From the NCBI GenBank assembly GCA_030615705.1, contig JAUWYT010000141.1, forward strand, positions 1-5,467: a stretch of DNA of 5,467 bases, read 5' to 3'. Source of the DNA: Chloroflexota bacterium. GTDB lineage: Bacteria > Chloroflexota > Anaerolineae > VGOG01. The notes under the pieces were generated by a model. It was given only the letters and a program-made list of their open reading frames with translations, had not been told where the DNA came from and made no database searches. This document shows positions 1-5,467 of this stretch, piece by piece. The translations under genes and the position numbers were made by a program. Every line of letters begins with the position of its first letter. The first letter of the stretch is position 1.

Positions 1-841
1 CGACCTTACCGAGGCTTCGGTCACCAAAGTTGTTGATGGAGATACTATCGAGGTAGACATTGAAGGGAAGAGTTACAAGGTTCGCTACATAGCCATGGGC
101 ACCCCTGAGCTACACCATCCTACGAAGCCGGTTGAGTATTATGCTCAAGAAGCCTATGAGAAGAACAGGGAGCCAGTAGAGGGCAAGACGGTCATGCTGG
201 AGAAGGATGGCTCGGAGACGGATCGCTACGGACGTCTCTTGCGCTACGTCTACGGGGGAGACGTTTTCGTAAATGCCTAGTGAGTGCAACAGGGCTATGC
301 CCAGGTAGCAACCTATCCTCCTGATGTCAAATACCAGGAACATTTCCTGAAGTTGCAGCGAGAGGCCAGGGAAGCTGGACGGGGGCTATGGGGACCTGTC
401 CTGACCCCAGCTTCGCCTGGTCAGGTGATCATTGACCCAGATTGCTCCCAGTTTGATGCGCCTGGAGATGACCACCTTAACCTTGACGAAGAATACATCT
501 GTTTTACCAATCGGAGCGATCACCCCGTGGACATGACAGGCTGGCGCGTAAATCACAGGCCCAGCAAATGGTACACCTTGCCCGAATTCGGTCTGAAGCC
601 GGGAGCAAGCGTCAGATTGCACAGCGGCAACGAGATGGGTACAGCTACTGATCTTTATTGAGGTAGTGGCAAGGCCATTTGGAGGAACATCCACGATACG
701 GTTTACCTATATGACGCCGAGGGTCGACTGATGGACGAATACTCGTGGCGAGGCCGGGCCAGTGAGGGAGGTCTGGCGAAGTCTCCGGCTTCGCTGCGAC
801 TCCACAGGTTTGTCAGCAGCTTTTCGGGGCTACACGCGTGA
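1..841 (+). pseudogene. Decayed thermonuclease (SNase) fused to a lamin-tail domain, 5' end outside the window
   Basis: One frame (codons from base 2) reads through two recognisable domains. The first, about 20-400, is a staphylococcal-nuclease domain: VTKVVDGDTIEV, then VRY...TPE, then DRYGRLLRYV, then QQGYAQVATYPPDVKYQ and AREAGRGLWGP. Such enzymes are usually secreted, calcium-dependent nucleases. The second, about 424-750, resembles a lamin-tail (LTD) domain: EEYICFTNRSDHPVDMTGW, LKPGASVRLHSG and DTVYLYDAEGRLMDEYSW. Three in-frame stops break it: TAG at 278-280, TGA at 281-283 (where relatives read roughly Glu-Leu in VNAELVRQG) and TGA at 659-661 (where a Trp is expected in LYWGSG). The metal-binding Asp of the usual IDTPE motif is Gly (GGC, 98-100), although the Arg at 83-85, the Glu at 107-109 and the Arg at 233-235 are kept. 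Since the frame is intact but both stops and an active-site change are present, this is most likely a pseudogene. The fragments 95-280 and 284-661 should not be called as separate genes. The last 30 codons before the final stop (839-841) match nothing I recognise. Confidence 0.85.
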
Positions 842-852
842 GGGAAACGAAT

Positions 853-881
853 TGGACAGATTCGTCAAGATGGTGTATACT
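853..881 (+). promoter_or_regulatory. Sigma-70-type promoter for rpsT
   Basis: A -35 box TGGACA (853-858, five of six to TTGACA) and a -10 box TATACT (876-881, five of six to TATAAT) are separated by exactly 17 bases. Transcription would start near 888. That gives a leader of only about 23 bases, just enough to hold the ribosome binding site before the TTG codon at 911. The promoter lies directly after the last stop of the nuclease pseudogene, so rpsT has its own transcription start. Confidence 0.7.
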
Positions 882-894
882 TATAGAAGTCTGG

Positions 895-903
895 AAAGGG
901 AGG
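895..903 (+). promoter_or_regulatory. Ribosome binding site that fixes the TTG start of rpsT
   Basis: AAAGGGAGG is a strong Shine-Dalgarno sequence ending 7 bases before TTG at 911. No ATG or GTG lies in frame nearby, and the protein begins with the expected S20 N-terminus ANTKSAIKR right after this codon. The TTG start is therefore well supported. Confidence 0.8.
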
Positions 904-910
904 CAAGGTT

Positions 911-1210
911 TTGGCTAACACTAAATCAGCTATAAAGCGAATCAGGAGCTCGGCTAAGAAGCGCGAGCGCAACCGGGTGTTTCGTTCCCGAGCTCGGACC
1001 TTTGTCAAGAAGACCAAAAGGCTTATCGCTGAGGGGAAGATCGAGGAGGCCAGGGAAAAGGCCCAGCTCGCTATCAGTGCCTTGGACAAGGCGGCCGAGA
1101 AGGGCGTCATCCACAAAAAGAACGCCGCTCGCTGCAAGTCGCGGCTGATGAGGAGGCTTAACCGAACAGCTCAGCAGCCGACCGGTTCGCCCAATGAGGG
1201 CAAGGCTTAG
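911..1210 (+). CDS. rpsT: Small ribosomal subunit protein bS20
   Basis: The product has 99 residues and is very basic. It is S20, which binds 16S rRNA in the body of the 30S subunit and helps its assembly. The diagnostic N-terminus ANTKSAIKRIRSSAKKRERN and the later block GVIHKKNAARCKSRLMRRLN are both typical of the family. The protein should be an all-helical bundle. Its length slightly exceeds the E. coli protein (87 residues) because of a polar C-terminal tail from about residue 87 (AQQPTGSPNEGKA), as is common outside proteobacteria. The start codon is TTG. E. coli rpsT also starts at UUG, where the weak codon takes part in autogenous control by S20; whether the same control works here is inference. 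The gene appears monocistronic, with its own promoter at 853-881 and a hairpin terminator at 1243-1280. Confidence 0.97.
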   Translation: MANTKSAIKRIRSSAKKRERNRVFRSRARTFVKKTKRLIAEGKIEEAREKAQLAISALDKAAEKGVIHKKNAARCKSRLMRRLNRTAQQPTGSPNEGKA

Positions 1211-1242
1211 CGTATCTCGACCTCGGCACCAAGGGCATGGAT

Positions 1243-1280
1243 GGAGGGTATCGCTGGGTCACCCGCGATGCCCTCTTGTT
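1243..1280 (+). terminator. Rho-independent terminator of rpsT
   Basis: The arms GAGGGTATCGC (1244-1254) and GCGATGCCCTC (1265-1275) form an 11-bp stem with a single G-U wobble. The loop TGGGTCACCC can itself pair GGG with CCC, which lengthens the hairpin. A short T-rich run, TTGTT (1276-1280), follows. The hairpin sits 33 bases after the rpsT stop. The stem is strong but the T-tract is modest. Confidence 0.65.
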
Positions 1281-1331
1281 ATCCGGCCAGTGAGGGCCCG
1301 ACTTGCGCTATCTGATGGCCAAAAGCAGAAT

Positions 1332-1360
1332 TTGCCTTTTCTCCATAGTTGTTGTAAACT
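1332..1360 (+). promoter_or_regulatory. Putative recA promoter with overlapping palindrome
   Basis: A candidate -35 TTGCCT (1332-1337, four of six) and -10 TAAACT (1355-1360, four of six) are 17 bases apart, about 45 bases upstream of the recA start. An AGTT-N6-AACT palindrome (1347-1360) covers the spacer end and the -10 box, a normal place for a repressor site. I see no Bacillus-type GAAC-N4-GTTC LexA box in the 1211-1405 spacer, so SOS control of recA is possible but not shown. Confidence 0.4.
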
Positions 1361-1405
1361 GTATGAAAGTCAACGGAATGCGAGTCAGATACAGGAGATA
1401 GAGAT

Positions 1406-2488
1406 ATGGTAGACGAGGGACGTGGGAAGGCATTGGAGACCACCTTGTCCAACATCAAGAAGCGTTTTGGCGATGGGGCCATCATGAGGCTGGGTGAGGC
1501 CACTCACCTCGATGTGGAAGCCATACCGACCGGGTCCATCTCCCTGGACATCGCCCTGGGGGTGGGGGGCATCCCCAGGGGAAGAGTCACCGAGATCTAC
1601 GGCCCTGAGATGGCGGGCAAGACCACCCTCGCCTACCACATCATGGCCGAGGCCCAAAGGATGGACGGGGTGGCCGCTTTCATCGACATGGAACACGCTC
1701 TGGATCCGAGCTATGCCCGCAAGTGTGGAGTAGACGTAGACAACTTGTACATCTCCCAGCCCGATACCGGAGAACAAGCGCTGGAGATTGCTGAGGCTCT
1801 GATAAGATCGGGGGCGGTGGACATAGTGGTTATTGACTCGGTGGCCGCACTCGTACCCCGGGCTGAGATCGAGGGGGAGATGGGCGACACTCACATTGGT
1901 CTGCAGGCCCGCTTGATGAGCCAGGCCCTCAGAAAGCTCTCAGGCGCTATAAAGCAGTCCAATACGGCCATGATCTTCACCAACCAGCTCAGGATGAGGA
2001 TCGGGGTCCTCTTTGGCAACCCAGAAACCACTTCAGGGGGCAGGGCCCTGAAGTTCTATTCCTCGGTGCGCCTGGACATGCGGCGGGTGCAGTCCATCAA
2101 GCAGGCGGGAGAGATCATTGGCAATCGCACCAAGGTTCGGGTGACGAAGAACAAGGTGGCCCCCCCGTTCAGGGTGACTGAGTTCGACATCATGTACAAC
2201 GAAGGTATCTCGCGGGTGGGGGATGTTCTCGATGTGGCTACCGAGATGGGGCTGGTCGAGAAGAGGGGCGCTTACTACTCTTACGGCGAGACTCGCCTGG
2301 GCCAGGGCCGGGAGAACGCCAAGGAATTCTTGAGAGGTAACCCTGAGCTGACCCTCGAGATCGAGAACAAGGTTCGCGAGATGGCCGACCTGCCTCCGAG
2401 AAGTCAGATGCCCCCGGCCGCAAACCTTGATGAAGCCCTTCCCAGCTCAGCAGACAAAGAGTCGTCTGAGGAGTTGAACAAAGATTGA
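1406..2488 (+). CDS. recA: Recombinase RecA
   Basis: This 360-residue protein is the bacterial DNA strand-exchange ATPase. It forms filaments on single-stranded DNA, drives homologous recombination and triggers LexA self-cleavage. Residue numbers coincide with E. coli RecA. The Walker A motif lies at 66-74 (GPEMAGKTT, with the essential K72 and T73), the catalytic Glu is E96 in [10 protein letters not shown], and the Walker B Asp is D144 in [12 protein letters not shown]-binding loop L1 is near 154-165 ([12 protein letters not shown]). Loop L2 starts at the ATP-sensing Q194 ([17 protein letters not shown]), and F217 is kept in [11 protein letters not shown]. The C-terminal domain (about 270-330) leads to an acidic tail ending SSEELNKD, as expected. 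Two spots are odd: MA replaces the near-universal SS at 69-70, and Met replaces Ala at 95 beside the catalytic Glu. The start is supported by AGGAG at 1393-1397, 8 bases before ATG. The gene is full length, with no sign of decay. Confidence 0.98.
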   Translation: MVDEGRGKALETTLSNIKKRFGDGAIMRLGEATHLDVEAIPTGSISLDIALGVGGIPRGRVTEIYGPEMAGKTTLAYHIMAEAQRMDGVAAFIDMEHALDPSYARKCGVDVDNLYISQPDTGEQALEIAEALIRSGAVDIVVIDSVAALVPRAEIEGEMGDTHIGLQARLMSQALRKLSGAIKQSNTAMIFTNQLRMRIGVLFGNPETTSGGRALKFYSSVRLDMRRVQSIKQAGEIIGNRTKVRVTKNKVAPPFRVTEFDIMYNEGISRVGDVLDVATEMGLVEKRGAYYSYGETRLGQGRENAKEFLRGNPELTLEIENKVREMADLPPRSQMPPAANLDEALPSSADKESSEELNKD

Positions 2489-2560
2489 CCTCGCCGCTGA
2501 GAACATTCTGGGGGGACCGGCGGGGAAATCCAATGGCCCCTGCTCATGCACAAATCATTT

Positions 2561-2578
2561 GAAGGCGGAGGAGCCTTC
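2561..2578 (+). terminator. Weak candidate terminator hairpin after recA
   Basis: GAAGGC (2561-2566) and GCCTTC (2573-2578) form a perfect 6-bp stem around the loop GGAGGA, 72 bases after the recA stop. No T-run follows (the next bases are GCTCTATC), so it may only be an mRNA-stabilising hairpin. It is the nearest clear hairpin to the recA 3' end. Confidence 0.3.
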
Positions 2579-2602
2579 GCTCTATCTATCAATGGCTCCT
2601 GA

Positions 2603-3048
2603 GCCACAGCTATCCAATTGCGCTAAATGTCAGTGGAGTCCCATTGGCACAGCATACAAAGCCCTAACTTCGCCATTTTGCCCTGCGCAAGGGTATGGAG
2701 ATTTACCTGGTTATCCCTGCTAGATCTGAATCCACCTTCCCCATCTCCCGGAAGGATTAGGACGCGTGTGTTCAAAGAGTGTGCCATTGGGCATCTGGTA
2801 TTGAGCTCGCCCGGGGGACCTCCCCCATCCGAGTCGAGGCGAATCCCACGAAAGGCCGAATCGGATGCGTGACAAAAGGCAGCAATCGCAAAATCAAGAC
2901 ATTGCGTTCCTTGTCCTGTTAGTTCATTCCAGCGGCGAATGCTGCTAAACAAAGTATATCTGTCACCGGAGAGGTTCTCTTCGCTCGTTGTTTAGGGCGG
3001 GCTGAAGCAGTAGGCGCTCCTGCGTGCAAGCTCAGCGATAGCTGTGGC
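2603..3048. repeat. Perfect 12-bp inverted repeat enclosing most of the recA-recX gap
   Basis: GCCACAGCTATC at 2603-2614 is the exact reverse complement of GATAGCTGTGGC at 3037-3048. The right copy includes most of the 5' arm of the terminator upstream of recX. The left copy also matches the terminator's 3' arm directly (GCCACAGCTAT against GCCACGGCTAT at 3057-3067, ten of eleven). The outer flanks show no target-site duplication, so a transposon origin is not supported. RNA pairing between the copies is possible if transcription runs across the gap. Confidence 0.5.
2640..2791. repeat. Imperfect 12-bp inverted repeat inside the gap
   Basis: CCCATTGGCACA (2640-2651) and TGTGCCATTGGG (2780-2791) are complementary at eleven of twelve positions and bound a 152-base segment. 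Related CAATGG words occur at 2531-2536 and 2590-2595, the latter two as an 11-of-12 direct repeat (CAATGGCCCCTG / CAATGGCTCCTG). No function or element can be assigned. The recurrence of the word may reflect a decayed repeat or chance. Confidence 0.3.
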
Positions 3049-3070
3049 AACCGATTGCCACGGCTATTTT
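2967..3070 (+). promoter_or_regulatory. Candidate structured leader of recX (three consecutive hairpins)
   Basis: Three hairpins follow one another just upstream of recX. The first has 7-bp arms CGGAGAG (2967-2973) and CTCTTCG (2977-2983) around GTT, with one G-U pair. The second is closed by GCTGA (3001-3005) and TCAGC (3032-3036) with an inner GCAG/CTGC pairing (3007-3010 with 3020-3023). The third is the intrinsic terminator at 3038-3067. A TATATC word at 2955-2960 could be a -10 box, but no matching -35 is visible, so the transcript start is unknown. This could be a recX attenuator leader or a small RNA ending at the terminator. I do not recognise a known riboswitch. Confidence 0.35.
3038..3070 (+). 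terminator. Strong intrinsic terminator 19 bases upstream of the recX start
   Basis: ATAGCTGTGGCAA (3038-3050) and TTGCCACGGCTAT (3055-3067) form a 13-bp stem with a single U-G wobble, closed by the tetraloop CCGA. The 3' arm ends in the T-run TTTT (3067-3070). By stem length and loop it is the best hairpin in the window. It lies before recX rather than after a recognised gene. It may end read-through transcription from recA, end a small RNA, or act as an attenuator for recX-rny. Confidence 0.72.
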
Positions 3071-3089
3071 CATTGAAAGATGTTCAGCC

Positions 3090-3749
3090 ATGGCGGGGAC
3101 GATAACAGCTCTGAAGGCCCAAAAGAGGAACCCCAAGCGGGTCAACGTCTACTTAGACAGTCGCTATGCCTTCAGCTTGGCAGCCATCGAGGCGGCCAGG
3201 CTGCGGCGTGGTCAGGTCCTCTCCGATGAGGACATTGAGGGGTTAAAGGAGAGAGATTCCTTTGAGAAGGCCCACGACCGCGCTTTGCGCTTTCTATCCT
3301 ACCGCCCACGTAGCGAAGCTGAGGTGCGCCGCTACCTGCGGGGCAAAGCTGTATCCCCTGCCATTGAAGAAGAGGTGATCGAGCGCCTAACGAGAGCCAA
3401 ACTGTTAGATGACCTGGTCTTCGCCCGTTATTGGGTAGAGAACAGGGAGAGCTTCAATCCGCGTGGTTTGCGCATGTTACGCCATGAACTTCGTCAAAAG
3501 GGCCTGGACGAGGAGACAATCGCCCAAGCGCTGACGGACCTCGATGAGGAAGAAAGTGCCTATCGAGTCGCCACTCGACGAGGCCGCAGGCTGGCCCACC
3601 TGGACCAGGTATCCTTTCGCCAGAAGCTGCGTGCGTACCTGTTGCGACGGGGCTTTCCACACGAGGTGGTCAACCTGGTAGTGGAACGCATCTGGCAGGA
3701 ACTCAGAGCGGAGGGTGAAAATATAGGTGAAAGTGAGGATGCGAGATGA
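3090..3749 (+). CDS. recX: RecA regulatory protein RecX
   Basis: The 219-residue protein matches RecX, a helical protein that binds in the groove of RecA filaments and modulates, usually restrains, RecA assembly and activity in the cytoplasm. The N-terminal part (1-60) has the form seen in Gram-positive and Chloroflexota Rec[21 protein letters not shown], then DSRYAFSL. The helical repeats follow: [19 protein letters not shown] (about 65-83), then [15 protein letters not shown] with the conserved DD and a [16 protein letters not shown] block (about 104-140), then [26 protein letters not shown] (about 176-202). Length is usual for the family. ATG 3090 is the only good start, because in frame the codons run back to a TAG at 3039 without ATG, GTG or TTG. 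Its ribosome binding site is weak (GAAAGA, 3075-3080). The gene is not fused to recA but sits 600 bases downstream behind a terminator hairpin, and its stop overlaps the rny start. Confidence 0.93.
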   Translation: MAGTITALKAQKRNPKRVNVYLDSRYAFSLAAIEAARLRRGQVLSDEDIEGLKERDSFEKAHDRALRFLSYRPRSEAEVRRYLRGKAVSPAIEEEVIERLTRAKLLDDLVFARYWVENRESFNPRGLRMLRHELRQKGLDEETIAQALTDLDEEESAYRVATRRGRRLAHLDQVSFRQKLRAYLLRRGFPHEVVNLVVERIWQELRAEGENIGESEDAR

Positions 3750-5278
3750 ATGAATTGACTTTGACTATTGTAGGTTTTGTGATTGCTCTCCTAGTTGGCT
3801 TGATCCTGGGCTATCTGCTCAAGCAATATCTGACCCGGTCACGTGTGGAATCGGCCGAGGCGGAAGCCAAGCGTTTGCTGGCCGAGGCTCAAACTAAGTC
3901 TAAGGAATTGGTCCTTGCGGCAAAGGACGAGGCCCTAAAGATCCGCGCCCGAGCCGAGGCACAGGCCAAGAAAAAGCGCCTCGACCTCCAGAAGGAGGAG
4001 GGAAGGCTGCAAAGGCAGCGAGAGGCTACCGACCGCAAGATGGAAAGCATTGATAGAAGAGAGCGCCAGCTCAATAAACGCCAGAGCACGCTGGATCGCC
4101 TGCGGAACGAGCTGGAGAGCCTGCGCCAAAAGAGCATCCAGGAGCTGGAGAGGGTATCGAACTTGACCAGGGAGGAAGCAAAAGAGCTGTTGTTACAGAC
4201 CATTGAGGAGGAAGCTCGCCAGGATATGGCTCGTGTGATCAGGGAAGTAGAGGCCCAGATCAAAGAGGAAGCTGAGAGTCGGGCCCGGGAGATCATCACT
4301 ATGGCGATTCAACGGTTCGCCTCCGATCAGGTGGCGGAAACGACGGTCTCTATGGTGCCTCTGCCGAGCGATGATATGAAAGGGCGCATCATCGGCCGTG
4401 GTGGGCGCAACATCCGAGCCATCGAAAAGGCCACCGGGGTAGACGTGGTAGTTGATGACACTCCCGAAGCAGTGATTCTTTCCTGCTTTGACCCTGTACG
4501 GCGCGAGGTAGCCCGTGTGGCTTTGAGCAAGCTGATCTTGGATGGTCGCATCCACCCCGGCCGCATCGAGCAGACAGTGGAGAAGTCTCGGGAGGAAGTA
4601 GAGGCCATCATCCGCGAGGAAGGGGAGCAAGCAGCTTATGAGGCTGGTGTGCCCGGTCTGCACCCTAAGCTGATCGAGTTGCTGGGTCGGCTCAAGTTTC
4701 GCACCAGCTACGGCCAGAACGTTTTGGCTCATTCGCTGGAGACGACTCATCTTGCGGGTATGATGGCTGCCGAATTGGGGGCTGATGTTGCTCTGGCCAA
4801 AAAGGCGGGGCTTTTGCACGACATCGGCAAGGCCGTTGACCACGAAGTGAACGGTCCCCATGCCCTCATCGGCGCCAATATAGCCAGGCGACTGGACATG
4901 TCCGAGAAAATCGTCAACTGTATCGCCGCTCACCACGGCGAAGAGGAGTACCAGTGCCTGGAGGCCATCCTAGTCGAGGCCGCCGACGCTGTTTCGGGTG
5001 GCCGCCCTGGCGCTCGCCGCGAAAGCCTGGAGAGCTATATCAAACGCGTTAAGGCCTTGGAGGAAGTAGCCGATTCCTTTGAGGGCGTGGCCCAGGCCTA
5101 TGCCATTCAGGCTGGCCGCGAGATAAGGATCATGGTCAAACCCGAAGAGATTGATGACTTGGCCGCCATACGTCTCTCCCAAGATATCGCCAAAAGGGTG
5201 GAAGAGAGCCTGGAGTATCCAGGCCAGATCAAGGTCACCGTCATCCGTGAGACAAGAGCTGTAGACTACGCTAAGTAA
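3746..5278 (+). CDS. rny: Ribonuclease Y, membrane-anchored endoribonuclease
   Basis: The 510-residue product is RNase Y, which cleaves single-stranded mRNA internally to start decay and processing and acts at the inner face of the cell membrane. Domains run in family order. One N-terminal membrane helix spans about residues 5-27 ([20 protein letters not shown]). A long charged coiled coil covers about 32-195. A KH RNA-binding domain follows at about 203-270, with its loop [10 protein letters not shown] at 213-222. The HD hydrolase domain, about 325-420, has H329, the H358-D359 pair in LLHDIGK, H372, H396-H397 and D414 as metal-ligand candidates. The C-terminal region ends [16 protein letters not shown], as usual. 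The KH loop has Gly where most relatives have Glu (GREGRN), a mild oddity. ATG 3746 overlaps the recX stop as ATGA and has GAGG at 3735-3738, 7 bases upstream, so translation is likely coupled to recX. In B. subtilis, rny also lies close to recA. Confidence 0.97.
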   Translation: MNELTLTIVGFVIALLVGLILGYLLKQYLTRSRVESAEAEAKRLLAEAQTKSKELVLAAKDEALKIRARAEAQAKKKRLDLQKEEGRLQRQREATDRKMESIDRRERQLNKRQSTLDRLRNELESLRQKSIQELERVSNLTREEAKELLLQTIEEEARQDMARVIREVEAQIKEEAESRAREIITMAIQRFASDQVAETTVSMVPLPSDDMKGRIIGRGGRNIRAIEKATGVDVVVDDTPEAVILSCFDPVRREVARVALSKLILDGRIHPGRIEQTVEKSREEVEAIIREEGEQAAYEAGVPGLHPKLIELLGRLKFRTSYGQNVLAHSLETTHLAGMMAAELGADVALAKKAGLLHDIGKAVDHEVNGPHALIGANIARRLDMSEKIVNCIAAHHGEEEYQCLEAILVEAADAVSGGRPGARRESLESYIKRVKALEEVADSFEGVAQAYAIQAGREIRIMVKPEEIDDLAAIRLSQDIAKRVEESLEYPGQIKVTVIRETRAVDYAK

Positions 5279-5290
5279 CAGGAGTGATAC

Positions 5291-5467
5291 TCAGTTAGCA
5301 CCCTGGCGGCGTTTGGCAACTAGCGTGGCTATGGCTAAAGCGAGGACTAACGATAGCAGGCTGGCTTCGACAACGCGCCATAGCACCAATGCTGACCTGC
5401 TAGGAGGCACAACAGCCCGGACAGTTGGCTCCTGGAGGAGAGGTGCTGGGGGCAGGACTTCGACAAC
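5291..5467 (-). CDS. C-terminal part of an unidentified tail-anchored membrane protein (partial)
   Basis: On the minus strand, 58 codons are open from the window edge to a TGA at 5293-5291. The predicted end is proline-rich (PPAPLLQEPTVRAVVPPSR), then a hydrophobic stretch of about 20 residues (ASLLSLVLALAIATLVA), then a short basic tail, KRRQGAN. This is a classic single-pass C-terminal membrane anchor with its positive end in the cytoplasm, so most of the protein would be outside the membrane on the N-terminal side. No LPXTG sorting motif is present. The frame converges on rny with only 12 bases between the stops. The part seen has no domain that allows a family name. Anti-sigma-type or surface-anchored proteins can end this way, but that is a guess. 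Confidence 0.55.
   Translation of the reverse strand, partial: VVEVLPPAPLLQEPTVRAVVPPSRSALVLWRVVEASLLSLVLALAIATLVAKRRQGAN

Larger units (their letters stand above)
2489..3089. other. 600-base gap between recA and recX without a convincing gene
   Basis: No reading frame here has a recognisable product, a good ribosome binding site or family motifs. The longest open frames (81 codons plus at 2627-2872, 109 codons minus at 2623-2952) overlap each other and have protein sequences of the kind produced by chance. I looked for tRNA T-arms, tmRNA ends, the conserved RNase P RNA core and the SRP RNA tip and saw none. The gap does hold several short hairpins: 2561-2578, 2593-2606 (TGGCTCCTGAGCCA), 2735-2755 (CCTTCC/GGAAGG arms), 2813-2826 (GGGGGACCTCCCCC) and a 7-bp inverted repeat CATCCGA/TCGGATG at 2826-2832 and 2861-2867. 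It also holds the longer repeats and the terminator listed separately. It could be an old, decayed insertion or gene, or a long regulatory spacer; the sequence does not decide. Confidence 0.6.

Noticed and set aside
278..283. Possible stop-codon recoding (TGA as Trp or read-through) in the nuclease gene
   Set aside because: One of the adjacent stops is TAG, the second TGA sits where Leu rather than Trp is expected, recA and recX use TGA as a normal stop, and an active-site Asp is also lost. Decay explains all of these.
1211..1405. Bacillus-type LexA box (GAAC-N4-GTTC) before recA
   Set aside because: Searched by eye through the whole spacer and not found. Only the AGTT-N6-AACT palindrome is present.
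1194..1412. Plus-strand open frame between rpsT and recA
   Set aside because: It runs over the rpsT tail, the terminator hairpin and the recA promoter region, and ends just inside recA in another frame. It is explained by chance.
1385..1894. Minus-strand open frame (169 codons) opposite recA
   Set aside because: It is a shadow frame caused by recA codon bias, and its protein resembles no family I know.
2627..2872. Plus-strand open frame of 81 codons in the gap
   Set aside because: Rich in Pro, Ser and Arg in the manner of non-coding DNA. No ribosome binding site and no recognisable motif.
2623..2952. Minus-strand open frame of 109 codons in the recA-recX gap
   Set aside because: No ribosome binding site or recognisable family, an amino-acid mix typical of chance translation, and overlap with an equally poor plus-strand frame.
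2603..3048. Transposon or MITE bounded by the 12-bp inverted repeat
   Set aside because: No target-site duplication flanks the repeat, similarity does not extend beyond 12 bases, and there is no transposase remnant.
2489..3089. tRNA, tmRNA, RNase P RNA or SRP RNA in the recA-recX gap
   Set aside because: None of the conserved signatures of these RNAs is visible on either strand. Only simple hairpins are seen.
4193..4936. Long minus-strand open frame (247 codons) inside rny
   Set aside because: It is an antisense shadow of a strongly supported RNase Y gene, and the product has no recognisable domain.
1..5467. CRISPR array, toxin-antitoxin pair, phage or defence system
   Set aside because: There are no regularly spaced repeats and no small paired genes. 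Apart from the pseudogene and the partial edge gene, all genes are housekeeping.

Overview
The window is a mid-to-high G+C bacterial chromosome segment. It carries a housekeeping block: rpsT (ribosomal protein S20), recA, recX and rny (RNase Y), all on the plus strand. A decayed secreted-type nuclease gene lies at the left edge, and the tail of an unidentified minus-strand membrane-protein gene at the right edge. The recA - recX - rny neighbourhood, the style of the RecX and RNase Y sequences, and a thermonuclease fused to a lamin-tail domain fit Chloroflexota (Anaerolineae/Dehalococcoidia-like). This is inferred from family knowledge and was not tested by a search.

Layout. Positions 1-841 hold a thermonuclease/lamin-tail gene that stays in one frame but has three internal stops and a changed active-site aspartate, so it is a pseudogene. 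A good sigma-70-type promoter at 853-881 drives rpsT (911-1210, TTG start), which ends at a hairpin terminator (1243-1280). The spacer to 1405 holds a weaker promoter for recA (1406-2488). Next come 600 bases (2489-3089) with no convincing gene but several inverted repeats. That stretch ends in a strong intrinsic terminator, 19 bases before the recX start codon. recX (3090-3749) and rny (3746-5278) overlap by ATGA and are almost certainly cotranscribed and translationally coupled. The rny stop and the minus-strand gene stop (5291) face each other across 12 bases.

Function. RecA performs homologous recombination and SOS signalling, and RecX is its small regulator, which acts on RecA filaments. 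RNase Y is a membrane-anchored endoribonuclease that starts mRNA decay. S20 is a 30S subunit protein. In this genome recX is split from recA and tied to rny, behind a terminator-like leader, so the RecA:RecX ratio may be set by attenuation or by a separate promoter.

No clearly new multi-gene system is visible. The items most worth a second look are the terminator in the recX leader, a perfect 12-base complement to its 5' arm just downstream of recA, and an unusual RecA Walker A motif (MA in place of SS).
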